From assembly GCA_024529925.1 (NCBI GenBank), contig JAFEUB010000797.1:33733-97732 (forward strand): 64,000 bases of DNA, read 5' to 3'. The stretch's first letter is position 1. Each line of letters begins with the position of its first letter. The stretch is from Ophthalmolycus amberensis (lineage: Eukaryota > Chordata > Actinopteri > Perciformes > Zoarcidae). The position numbers and the translations under genes were made by a program. The notes below the pieces were generated by a model. That model was not told the DNA's origin, searched no databases, and worked only from the letters and a program-made list of their open reading frames with translations. Shown here one piece after another: positions 24,201 to 35,988 of this stretch.

Positions 24201-27200
24201 TGCTCCTTGATTTTGTATTATTTCATGCGGGCCGATGAACTTTTAAGAGCATTTCTTCTTGGGGCCACGGTGAATTGTTGACACTGGTCAGAGATTTAAG
24301 GAGTGGTTGGCGGGTATGTATGAGACTTATATTGATCCGTCTGCATTTTTGAAACAACCACGGCTGCTACTGAAAACTGCAGAGGCAAATCTGTTTGCGA
24401 AGGCCTTTAAAGAAACTCTGGCATTGACCTTGATGAATATAATATCAAGTTTATCAATGAATTATGTATTAATTTGGGAAAAACATTGGAACATTCCTTA
24501 TATGCACAAATAGATGGTTGTAAATCACCATTAGGGGTGCAAAATGTACACATGAAGTTAAACACATCGTGTATATTCAAACATAAGCATTATCGTCACA
24601 TTTATGTCTGTCGCTGGGAATGAAATGGTGCTGTAACACACACACACACATCAGATCAGTCAATCAGGTAATGAGCAGTAATCGTCTAGCTGTCGTACTG
24701 ATGGAGCGACATGATTCTATATCCCTGTCTAGCTCTGTTTCTCTCCCTCTGTCTGACGCGTGTCCTCCTCTCCATCTCGCTCTCCCTCCCAATCAGGCCA
24801 GCACGCTGATCCTACAGCTGTTTGACATTCATGCAAAAATAAGTCAGCCGGGTTGTTCATCCAATGGTCAACTGTCCAAACATTCAACCAGCTTATATAA
24901 TCGGGCGGCCACTCAATGATCCCAGACAGACAGTCTTCATCGTCGACCGACCACCCAGCCAGCTTGCCTGCCTTTCTGTTGCTCCGTCCATCTGTCCGAC
25001 TGCCCATCTGTACCCGCCTGTTTAACAGTGTATCAGCCTGTGGGCATGTCTGATGTTGACAGGCTCTTATGACGCTAAAATTCCTGTTTAGATTGGATTG
25101 GATTGGGTAAAAAGACATATACAGTAAAAAGGCATACCTGGTATTGGGAACTATCATCAGTGTTACTTTTATTACCAATGACCATTTTTTCCATATATTA
25201 GACAAGGGAAATAAATCTTAATGCTACTGTTAACGAGTTGGTCTCTCAAAATAATGCAACTGGCGTGGTTTGAAATGAGAGAGGAGACCTAGGAGGAGAC
25301 CCGGAAAATGAATCGCCGCAAAAAAAGAGTTATTAGTATGTTGGTGTAAAATGTGTTGTTATCCACTTGACGTATTGTTGGGATTCAAAGACAGGATTGT
25401 GGAGGTCTGAAGTCATTTGTGTATTGTATTGTCAAATATATTGATCATTTTATTTAACACACTCCTCATTTAATAATAATAAAGTTATTTAAAGCAACCC
25501 AATTTCATGGAGACTTTCTAATCTGCAAATGTCATTGCAATCTGCTGGTACATTTGGTTTACAAGTGGCCCACCAAGAGCAACATTTCAATAACTCAACT
25601 TTTAAAGCTGGTTCAGAATTTTTCTGCAGCTCAGTGTATTTCAGTGAGTCAACTCATGTGGAATAGATACTTGAGTGTAGAACATATACAACAGAGATGT
25701 TAAGTGTCGACACTATGACCTCGTCGCCCCCCCCTTGAGAAAAGACTAAGGAGGGAGTATGGAACAAGGATACTCTTTTCCTCAATAAGGGAAGACTCAG
25801 AGCCTGGTGGATGCGGAGGTGAAGATGGGGCTCTTGAGATTCTATATGCACATCAGTAGCAGCGGCAACAGTAGCTAGTGACAGCATACAGTTGCTTTCA
25901 GGTGAGTTATGTGGCAGCCGGCATGAAGCAAGAGAGTGGGCAGAGGACCGAAGGCTTAAGTACACACCATGATTAAAAGGGTGCGATGGAGGTACGTGGC
26001 AGTGACAGGAGTATGCCACGTGAGTGTTGAGGCAGACTCAGGTCGGCTATCTGTAAAAACTCAGAGGCCGTCGTTTCATTTCAGGTGAATAGGGAGCATG
26101 GGGGAAAAAAAACAGACGAAACAATTAAAAAAACCATAAATGTATTATTTAGTAATACAAATGTTTTTCTTATTCTCCATACTGCACACTACAGTGATAG
26201 TCCTCTCGCTCAGGTTTGTATGACAAAGCCTTTTTTGCTGTTCTCATAAAGCATTTCTGTGAAATCAAACCGGCTGACATACATGAAAAATGCTGCATTA
26301 AAAGACCGGCAAAGGCTGCTGGTCTTCATGTCGGTGGTCTTATTTGATTGTGGTAAGTATTTCAAAATGAATGTGGTATTGCCCTATTGACGTTTAATGT
26401 GGATCCCTCTCCTCTTCTCTTTATGGATTAAGGTAATATTGACCAGTACTGACTGAATATATTTCAACACTTTTTCCACAGGTTTCATGCACTGTTTTCT
26501 AGCGTTGGCCATGACAACCTATATCAATCACACCTAAACAAGGCACAATTAGGACTGATGTTTGCAGCCCGGGGATTTTAACACCTCACAGGCACAGAGA
26601 AAGCTTGTGAACAGACAGTTGTCCGTTAAAATCCACTGGCCAGAAGGAGAGACTTATTCAGTGACCATTATAATGTGCTTGACCGAGGAACTTGACCTCC
26701 AGCTGCTCTGGTGAAGCTGGAACAATAGACGGCTGTGATGGGAAGCTCACAGGTGTAGAACATGAGGGCTAAATGGAGTGGAAAAAATAGACCACATTTC
26801 CACTGTCCATGTCAAAGCACATCTTTCCAATGACTCATAATAACTAAGGCAGAGTGCTCCCAGAACCTAAAAATTAAATCATTTTCTAGTTTGTTTTTCA
26901 AAAGGTGTGATTAATCTAAAGTTGTTACTGAAGAAGTACGACTGAAATCCACTTTGCAGTGTTGATGGTTTAAAGAGAGTTGTGAGTCACACTTTGATAG
27001 ATTTATTTGCAAAATGTTTTTAAATTTCTCAATTTCCCCCCAGAAAATTTGTCAAACCTATGGTCAAATCAGCTGGGATTTCTAGTAGCTCCATAACTGT
27101 ATATTAAATATCATTAAATGTGGTTACTTTGCCTGCTGCAACACTTAAGTTTCAACTTATCATACATGCAATCTGTAAAACTCATGACCACTGGAGCTAT

Positions 27201-30200
27201 GAAAACAATATGAAGTCCATTCAGCAAAAGTTAAACATGACCGTCCATAAGAGAATAGTAGCAGCTTTCTTCTTTTCAGAAAAGCTGACTTTTTGGAGAG
27301 ATAGCAGCAATTTATATCCTTGGTTTCTCATATATCTATTGGCTCTGACATCTCGAGAAAGAATCTGTCACACACTAACCAGAGACAAGACCAACGTAGC
27401 CTCATAAAACTAATATTACTCTTTTCCATCTTGCAGAGCATTTGGCTTCTTCTTGCCAGCACGAGATAGACCTCAGACTTGTACAGTAGATGTATGCCCC
27501 TGGCTGAAACTATTTGTTTCAAGCTGTCATTCTGGGAGCGTAATCCATTTTTTTCAGTCTGTCTGATGGAACACTATAGTCTATCAGTGGCACAACACAG
27601 CACGGTGTAAATGGATTGACAAGAAGCGCTTGTTGTGGAGAAGACAGAGTCTGAGCGAGAGAAAGAAAAGGAAGTGAGTAGATGATGGAAGACATCTGAA
27701 AGGGTGAACATACTGAAAATGACGACCAAGCTTATTTTTCAGCGGGTAAGATTTTTGCTGTCATATAAAAACAGCAAAAGAAAAATGGCAGAAAACAAGC
27801 TTTGGACACAAAGTTGGAAATTTATTTTAAATTAGAGGATTAGTTGGTGGTGTTTCCTGCACAAACTGTAATGTGGTACAAATGTGTCACCAGTGGTTCT
27901 GTAAATCTGTTAGCAGTGGTGTTATGAATATGTACCACATAAATCTCCTGGAACAGAGCATTGAATTTCTGTAAATTTGTGAAGCCAGTCAGGGATACGA
28001 AAAAACACGCAGAGCTTCTTTTCTCTCGATGTGCTGCTAAAGTGAAAAAAAATGAGAATGGCCTTAGGCGAGATGGGCACGTTTTCCTTTTTTTTGTTTT
28101 CTCTATGTTAACACTTAATACATACCACTGTAGTCATTTGAAACCCTTGCTGCTACTTTAAACCCACTGGATGATTTTTTTTTGAAAACGCATGGGGTCT
28201 AACTAAATACAAGGAAATTTGGCTTTTTCTTTTAGGTTCACACCAAATTACAATATGAATACAGAATAATGCGGTACATGTCTATATTTCTAACCACTTA
28301 TTATGTGCAGATAATAAGATGTATTGATGGATGATTACTTCTCTGGCTAAATTGTAGACCCCTGGCTGTGGAGTATTTGGCAGTCTACCCAAAGCTAGCT
28401 ACTGTAGCCTTAAGCTAACTTTTTTTAAACAACAATTTTAAATACTGGCTTTAAAAGTATGATTGAGAAGTTGAATTATGTTTCTTATATTTGTTTCTGG
28501 AAGAGCAGAGGAGAAGTTGAAATCGAGACTTCAGGAGAGATATATTTTCACAGGTTTGACTACATTTCATGCAGAGAAACGAGAGAGACAAGTAGATCTT
28601 ATTCTGAAAATAAATTACACATACAGACACACAAACCGGGTAAAATCACAGGAAGTGAAAGGTACACACAGGATAACACAGATCTAAGGAAGGAATTCAT
28701 TGTTGTGAGGAGTTGAGTGCCTTACTCTAGGGAACTTTGGTAGTGGGTGGCATTGATTGTATGACGAGAGGGTAAACACCCTGCTGATTTTCTGGTGTCC
28801 CCAAGCAACAGCCTGCTGCGCAATCCCCTTACACTGTTATACTGTGCTTAAATCTCTCACCCACCCCCACACTGCCTGTCAAGATGTCTATCTTGACTTG
28901 ACGTGCGAGGCATGTGTATGTGTGTTAATGTGTGTATACAGGTGTGAAACACATATAAATGCAATAATTAGTCCACACATCAATCCAAACCATTGTGCAG
29001 CTTTGGCAGATAAAATCACAAAATCGACAGACTATGCACTCTTCATAAACATATCTACTTAAAGAGATAATACATCTATGGTAGGTTTACTTACACATTC
29101 ATATACAACAATCACCAATTTCTAAGCGAAGCTGTTAAGGAGAACCAATGGAGGATGATTGAGAAGACAGTGAGCTTTATTTTGATGCGATTATTATTCA
29201 GTGTAACACAAATAAGGAAATTAGTGCTCTTTGTGTTTCATTTAACGAGCATTATTATTCTTCCATTCATCAGAAGCCTTAATTGCTATTCAGAAGAACA
29301 CAACTGCCAAGCTCAAATTATATACTTCAAAATTTTGAAAAAGGTTCCAATAAATTAGCATTTTATTTGGTGTGTGATATGCAGACACTGGTTTGGAGGT
29401 ACATTCATCAAGGCTGGCTTCTAGGAGCAGTATTTCCTTTGCTTTCCTTGCCAGAAAATTCAAGAGATGAACACTTAAGTATTTCCAGTAGCTTTCTGTG
29501 ATTTGCAGCATGCTAATTATCACAGGAAAATATTAGATATGTCTCTTTCTCGATGACACGTAGTCACAGCTGGTTAGTTAAATCCCCGTTGAATGGGATG
29601 AATGCTGCCTCAGTGTCTTTTCCTGCCCCTGACTTGCAATTTGCAAACAATCATTACAATTATATTGCAAAAATAGCCTGCATTAAAAAGGTAAATTGCT
29701 TTGCAATTTTCTAGAAAAGTCTACGTAAGTTGTGGTCACAGTAGGTACACAAAATCTCCACAAAATCCCAGAGGGACCAATTTGTCTGAGCTGTGGTGAG
29801 GAACAGGAGCAGAGGCAGCAGGATATTGTGAGTGGGTAGCTGGCAGCGAGCCACATCGCACCGGGTCGTAGACCAGTGTTTTTCTCACTGTAACATGGGT
29901 CAATGGCTGCTTCAAGTGGGCCCTCACAAGATGATGTTTTATTGAATGGGGATCTCAGGATGAAACAATGAGGTTATGAAAGGGGGTCCCCATGTGATAA
30001 AAACACTGATTTTCTCCTCGATGGCAAGATAAGGGACAACATATCGTCATTGGAGCAAAAACAGAACAGCTCCAGTTTCTAGTGAGGAATTGTTTTATAG
30101 GAAGCCTTGTTTTGTCCAGTAATCACAACAGAAGATATTTTACCTGAACTGAAAGTTGGTTTTGTCCTTTACCTGCAAAGCAACATCTAAGTACCTGGGT

Positions 30201-30840
30201 CCACGGCAAACGACGTGGTAAAAGTTCAACTAATCATGATCTGGAGGCATCACAGTTCAACTGTGGCCACAGAGGCTTAACTGCACATAGAAAAGCCCAT
30301 TCTGCCTAGCAGCAGCCGCAGCCTCAGCAAGGGTTTGTGGGTATTCAGACTGCTGGCTGTTAGCCAAGACTCTAGGTCCTCCAGACTAAGTACTCTCTGT
30401 CTCTCACGCATACAAATACTCGCAACCTGATTTTGTTTTTTTGAAGTCTATAAAGGTGTAATGCACGTCATAAACTGACCACCTGCTGAACCTCACATAC
30501 ACATCACAACACATGTAGTGTTACACCTTCACAAACAACTAGATTACATTAGAGAATCACTGCCAGTCAGCAGTGGCTGGTTTCCACATACTTATCACAA
30601 CAGCAAACAACAGTTTTTTTTCATGGTAAAATAGAATGAAAAAAACATGTAATGAAGAAAAACAGACAAGAGAAAGTTAAGATTTGAATGCTCCAGCATT
30701 TGTTGACATTTGTGTATCCTTCACATAAACATTTACTATGCTAGGCCAATAAAGAGAAAAGAAAGAATTTTGCTCAAAACACAAAGTATTGTGTTAGTGT
30801 GCCCTGGTGACCTGGGGATTTAACTTGGTGACCTGTATTG
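21250..30840. other. Non-coding stretch, no gene recognised
   Basis: Mostly unique-looking A+T-rich sequence. A possible dispersed-repeat fragment lies at about 22275-22385 (TTAAAGCTACTATAAGGAACAT ... GAGCACCAGATTCC). A short (GATTG)3 run at 25091-25107 may mark a LINE tail. A purine-rich block spans 23205-23520. The 24060-24250 and 24795-24860 segments are free of simple repeats and rich in AT-type homeodomain-like words, but conservation cannot be judged here. Confidence 0.45.
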
Positions 30841-30847
30841 TATTCAC

Positions 30848-30853
30848 TGTGTC

Positions 30854-30903
<50 letters not shown>
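30848..30903. repeat. (CT)n microsatellite
   Basis: About 28 uninterrupted CT units. Confidence 0.95.
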
Positions 30904-30906
<3 letters not shown>

Positions 30907-31235
30907 CGTCAGCTCTCTACTTCATGTTATCTTATTAAGGCAAAAATGGCGCATGACATCTGAGTCTTTTTGCCTCTAAAATAAAAACTCAAACTCTCTC
31001 AAACTCAAATACTCTATGTACACAAATCACTGGTGCACAGGGCAACGGTAGAAAACTAAACTGAAAACTGGCCCAAAGCCTGACATTGGCTCTTTGCCAC
31101 TAGTAATGTGGGACACTTGGAACAAAAACAAAAAAAAGCTCAAAGTTGTGAATGTGAGTTATGGACATGTGCCAAACAGAACAGCGCTTTGCAAATATGC
31201 GTATGCATTTGAAAAACAAAATGAAAAGCAAAACA

Positions 31236-31829
31236 TGTCAGGATCCAGGATCCCTGTCTGACCCGTTGTGTGTTACCTCTGTTTCCCCTGATCTCCTCTC
31301 CTCATGTGTCCTGTCATTCCCCCGTTTGTTATTGTGTGCCATGTGCTCTGTGTTTGTCCTCTGCCTCCAGACACCTCCCATGGCCACACCCTTGATTGTG
31401 CACAGCTAAGGACACTGCAGCCGATCACCTCCTGCAGCCTGACACACCAGACTCAGGGCCCACTAATGATTCCCCTGTCACTATATAAACTCTGGTCCTG
31501 CAGTCTGGGGTTGTCAGGTCGTCCCGTCTTTCACCCGCTTCAACTCCTTATCGTCTTCTGCCTCGGCAGTCCGTCTGGTCACGTAAGTCTGAACACCGAT
31601 TCAGTGAAGACCGTTACCTGTTTGTTATCTGTTCCTTCAGTTTTGAGTGCGGTCAAGTTTCCCTCCCGACTCCGGTGGAGATTATAGGAGTGACTTTAAT
31701 TTGCAGGACAGTTAGTCTTTGTTTTTTGTTTGTTCATTCTTTGAATCATCCTGCAGAAGTTAAATAAAGTCTTGGCCGGAGTAAACCTGCTGTGTGCTTG
31801 CGTTTGGGTGCACTAACTACACTATCTCA
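31236..31829 (+). mobile_element. Solo LTR, family A, copy 1
   Basis: This 594-bp block begins TGTCAGGATCC and ends CACTATCTCA, so it has TG...CA ends. It is flanked by AAACA at 31231-31235 and again at 31830-31834, a 5-bp target duplication. It carries a TATA box (CTATATAAAC, 31481-31490) and a polyadenylation signal (AATAAA, 31763-31768) in the right order for an LTR read on the + strand. No internal retroelement sequence follows, so it is a solo LTR, presumably left by LTR-LTR recombination. A second copy of the same family is at 51577-52223. The superfamily is not determined. Confidence 0.8.
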
Positions 31830-31834
31830 AAACA

Positions 31835-34800
31835 AACTGCCCACCGCTCGGCTGAAGCATACTATAGCAGTGAAAAGTGGGTTTAAGACTGCAACATTAT
31901 TTGTTATAACTGTTTTAAACTAAAATTTAAAAAATCAATTGACTACCGGTAATTATATAAATAGAGTTCAGATCGACAAAAGCAAGTGACCATAAACAGT
32001 CCCTTCATTTGTTTACATAAATCAATGTGTTGACAATGTGCGAGGGCTCCTGCAAAAAAATAAACAAGGTCCCAAAAAAAGAGAGAAGTTGAACCTTGCT
32101 AATCATCAACCAATCCAATATGAGCACATTTTTGTGTGAAGTGTACAGTGTCATTTTACCTCAAGATCATGAAGACTTTTGTCATGCTAACTTGTAAAAC
32201 CTTTATCATATTACTATACCAGTGTGCAGTGTCTGATAAGCCTTCAAACCCATGGATCTGAAACCACTCGGCCCCATTTCCCTTTGTTGCGTTGCATTTC
32301 ACTGTCTCACTGGTACCTGCAACAGCACGGCCACACACCAACACAGCCCCTTGCAAAAGCAAACAGTCCTCATAAAGGATTTGCAATGTAGGACATTTGC
32401 TGCTTAGCTAAACTGAAATTCAAAATCGTTCAGCTTTTGTGTACTTTGAACCAAATACAGAACAGTTAGATACATGCATAAACAAACTGACGTTTTATCT
32501 TTCATTTTTAACTTTAAATTCTCTCTCTCCCTGTGTTTCGCAACCTCCATTATTCTGTCTACCTCTCTCATTGTGTAGTACAGTACAGTCAGGCCATAAG
32601 GAACCATCAATCAAAGTGATAACTGGTGAACACCACCTCTGTTTTTTACACACACACACAAATGCAACATTTAAAGCACACACAGATATTGCGATATCCA
32701 TCATACAAACACACAGATGGTGAAGTGCTTCAACCTAGACTCTACACACATACTATACATTAATTCCACACTATATTCTCAAGCAGACATCGGTCATCAA
32801 CATCAATAACTATCCTTGGGAGCCAAATGGACAAAACATATGCATAGAGAAATATATAAAGTGACACACACACATCAGGTGACAATCGGGTAAGAAGCTG
32901 TGTGTGTATATATATAGACATGTATGTCGATGTGTGACTGCATGTATTTACAAGGTCTGTGTCTGTACGACGGTGCACTCCACACTACCTGTGTACATAC
33001 TTTTGTTCTCTCTGGTGTAATGTACGTGCGTGTTTTGCATTGTTTTCTGAATGTGTGTGTATTTGACCACATTAAAAAGCGTATAATCCTGTGCTATGGG
33101 CAATATCAACAGAGAAAACCACTTGGCTAAAGTAGGGCAAGCTTCCCTTTGAAACACACACACACACACACACAGCTAACACAAACATCGCATCACCAAT
33201 CCACTGTGGGGGAGAAAAGCATTATTTGACAAACCATTAAAACTGATTTTCTATGCTTCTGAGAGACAGTGCGAGAGAGAGGAGGAAAAAAGGAGAGACG
33301 GAGCGGATTAGAGAGAGGAAGCGAGAATTAGGAGACCCCCCCCTTCCCTTCCTCCTCCTCTTCCATTTCCTCTTCTACACCCTCTCTCACCCCATCTCAC
33401 CCTACCTTTCTCTGTCAGTTTTGTTTAAAAGCCCATGACATGTGCCCTCTACATGCCTGTGTATGTATGTGTGTGTGTGTGTCAGTGCAGTAACTGAGTA
33501 GGTTTTCTGACAAGGTGTAAACATTAAAAGCTTCTACAGTCACATACACCCATAGGCCTGAAGGAAGGGCACCTTCACACACACATATGTATCAAAAGAC
33601 CAAGTTAGAGTGTAGCTCATCATCTAACCAACAAGCGTAGTTACACAGCTGCAAAGGTGAACATTAATAGGCACAGATTCAGTTGGAACGAGGACATTCA
33701 AGGCTGACCAGTTCTACTTCAGTAGAAGCAACAACATGTGCTTTCCTGGTGGATAAGGCTGGTGAGATTCTAAAACACTTTTAGTAATACTTGTGTATTT
33801 ATGAATACATGTGTTTTTTCTTTTTTTACATCAGAAGGAAGAGTAAGTATTTTAATGAAATACATTACAGGTAGCAACACAGAATACTGCCATCCTTATC
33901 CATCACAGTGACTTCTTCCCTCACTGCTGGGCCACACTATGTTTCTCTGTCTTTATCCCTGACCCTGTCTCAACATCTCCTATTCACTGGCCTTATTCTC
34001 CATCTCTATTCAAACTGAAATAATTAGTAATTAGGAACAAAGAAAATAACCACAACTGATAACAACCCAACAAAGGTACAGCAATTTGGCTCCAATGATG
34101 TCTCAGCATTCAGAACGTAGCTCTTAATCCTTAATTAGAGCACTGTTTACACCGTTATGTAATTGTTGCCTTACTTGTGAGGGGGGGGGGGGATCTATAA
34201 AGCCATTCATAGCAATTGCAGAATAAAGCTCAGTTAATGTGTCTGCATGAAATCCTGCAGACTACCATTATTGATTAAATTGACAGTCATACATCGCTGC
34301 ATGTACAGTCCACTTTGGTACTGATGCATTTAGAAATTTATTTTGCTGTGAACTTGAATTTGAAGGGTGAATAAAGACTGTAGCAATAAAACAAAAACGT
34401 TAAATTAACGGTGAAAAGAAATGCAGTTTCTTGCTGAAAGTCGTTCAGTGGTGCATGACTGACATGTTGATGACACCTCTTTCACTCTGCAATGTAAGTA
34501 AAAATCTAAATGCAGGACTTTTACTCTATGCTATAGTTCTACAACTAATAGTTTATTCTTCTTCTTCTAAAACTACCACCAACATTCCAAGTTAGAGAAA
34601 GGGTGAAAAGTAAAGCAAGACCGTGTTTGCCTGGGGCCCCCAAATATTTATAATCTCCCCCTGAATAAAACCCATAAAAGCCAAGTCGCTCCTACTCGCA
34701 GTCAGAAACGTTGGTGTAATACACTGATCGAAGGTGATTTCCAAACGGGGGTTTTAGTCTCTTGCTTTAACATAAACACTGCAATTTTAATGGATTTAAT

Positions 34801-34920
34801 TAGTGTTGCTGACGGTATTGATTTTAGTGTTATAAGTTAGTAACACGTCATAAACCGGGGGAAAAGGGAGAAAACATACTCAAGTCGTAAATACACTCTG
34901 GTTCGCTTTCGGTTGGCTAT
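31835..34920. other. Non-coding stretch, no gene recognised
   Basis: Contains a CA tract at 33151-33174, a purine-rich block at 33260-33330 and a pyrimidine-rich block at 33340-33420. At 34640-34700, CATAAAAG lies downstream of an A+T-rich AAATATTTATAA word, resembling a TATA-type core promoter, but no transcript can be inferred. Confidence 0.45.
34181..34192. repeat. (G)12 tract
   Basis: Uninterrupted run of 12 G. Confidence 0.9.
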
Positions 34921-34921
34921 A
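34918..34921. repeat. Target duplication TATA, left
   Basis: Matches TATA at 44500-44503 directly after the 3' LTR; 4 bp is usual for gypsy-type integrases. Confidence 0.75.
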
Positions 34922-35107
34922 TGTAACAGAGTTAAAAATGTACTTTATTATTCTGTCGAGTGTGTGAATTCTATCTTTATGAGCTATTTTTATTTAGCGT
35001 TTTATTTTGTTAATGCTTCCTGCGGAAGCGGTGTCTCGCCTCTTTTGTACCTCCAAAGCCCCCGTAGTCCCGACTTTCCCTCACAGTGGTGTTTCGTACT
35101 GATGAGG

Positions 35108-35375
35108 GTAAGTTGTGTGGAATAATATCGTTGCACTGTTTTGTTGTTTTCTTCGGGAATGTAACTGTTTACGTTACGTACTTTAGTAACTGCTAAGGCG
35201 ATGACCTTATGAAGCTGTTAGGCGCCGTTTTGACTGTGGAAAATATAAGTTTACTGGCTGTTTCAGTGCGCCTATTTGGCGCCATTTACTTTTACGTCAG
35301 GCTGCCCTGTCATAACGTAACGACGCAGATACTTTGGCATTCCTTTGTGTGAATTCTGTTGTCTTGCATGTTTAG
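35108..35375 (+). other. Intron-like segment inside the LTR
   Basis: The segment starts GTAAGT, a perfect donor, and ends with a T-rich tract and ATGTTTAG, a good acceptor. Removing it joins GATGAGG to GAGCGGATG, and exactly this joined form exists downstream at 35575-35590. That match is the main evidence that this segment is spliced. The same segment in the 3' LTR is 42708-42975 and keeps both splice dinucleotides. Confidence 0.75.
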
Positions 35376-35538
35376 GAGCGGATGTATACAGAGAGAGTGA
35401 GACCAGGAAGAAACTAATGTGGTTTATGTTGTCTTCTGCAGGTATGTATTTTCCTTTGTTGAATGTTATAATTTTCGTGGGTTCTGTTAATCATTCCACC
35501 TCATGTAGTTGTTTGTTTTGTCCACTTGATGTCGCTGT

Positions 35539-35647
35539 TAGTCCCGACTTCCCCAGACAGTGGTGTTTCGTACTGATGAGGGAGCGGATGTATACAGAGA
35601 GAGTGAGACCAGGAAGAAACTAATGTGGTTTATGTTGTCTTCTGCAG
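35539..35647 (+). repeat. Intronless second copy of the LTR exon blocks
   Basis: This copy repeats 35066-35107 (three mismatches near its 5' end) joined directly to an identical copy of the 66-bp block 35376-35441. The join falls exactly at the GT-AG junctions predicted in the first copy. It ends at TTCTGCAG and continues into CGAATAAATGC. The 3' LTR has the same copy at 44327-44435. Confidence 0.9.
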
Positions 35648-35649
35648 CG

Positions 35650-35655
35650 AATAAA
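35650..35655 (+). promoter_or_regulatory. LTR polyadenylation signal AATAAA
   Basis: Canonical signal 56 bp before the LTR end; the 3' LTR equivalent is 44438-44443, which would end the genomic transcript. Confidence 0.7.
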
Positions 35656-35712
35656 TGCTGGAAAACTACCCTCTGAGTCGTCTCCTTCAATGCCATTCCA
35701 AGTCTGTTACAC

Positions 35713-35724
35713 TGGTGCCGTGAC
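35713..35724 (+). promoter_or_regulatory. Primer-binding site, tRNA-His type
   Basis: One base after the LTR is TGGTGCCGTGAC, which is complementary to the 3' end of a eukaryotic tRNA-His including CCA (12 matches, then a mismatch). This is where minus-strand synthesis would start. The tRNA assignment rests on remembered tRNA sequence. Confidence 0.75.
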
Positions 35725-35988
35725 CTTCGGATCTTCAGATCAGCTTGATGCTCGTCGCCGTGGATGCTGTGCTGCCGTCCTGATCTGCCTTTTCAGGACT
35801 GCTGTGGTCATATAAGGTTTATAAAAGACTGTGGAATAGGGCATAGTGCTTTGAATTGTCTATCTTTATTGTGTTAGTTATTTTTTTAAATTTTCTTTTT
35901 ACATTAACTTGCATTTCTACTGCATTTTGGTTCTAAGTACACACAACGCAAGTACATTTAATAGTTATAAACGGCTGGTGAAATAACA
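35725..35988 (+). other. Retrotransposon leader
   Basis: About 265 bp of untranslated leader between the primer site and the gag ATG; no frame of note. Packaging or dimer signals may lie here but none is recognisable. Confidence 0.6.

Larger units (their letters stand above)
34922..35711 (+). repeat. 5' LTR (790 bp)
   Basis: It starts TGTAACAGA and ends TCTGTTACA, a perfect 9-bp terminal inverted repeat with TG...CA ends. AATAAA at 35650-35655 sits close to the 3' end, so U5 is very short. Internally it contains an exon-like block (35065-35107), a GT-AG intron-like segment (35108-35375), a second exon-like block (35376-35441), a donor-like GTATGT at 35442 and then an intronless copy of both blocks (35539-35647). 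The matching 3' LTR has the same layout. Confidence 0.95.

Noticed and set aside
24729..25205. 158-codon minus-strand frame
   Set aside because: No recognisable domain, no splice context, and composition like the surrounding non-coding DNA.
34640..34720. Host promoter just upstream of the gypsy element
   Set aside because: A TATA-like word exists, but there is no initiator, exon or CpG support.
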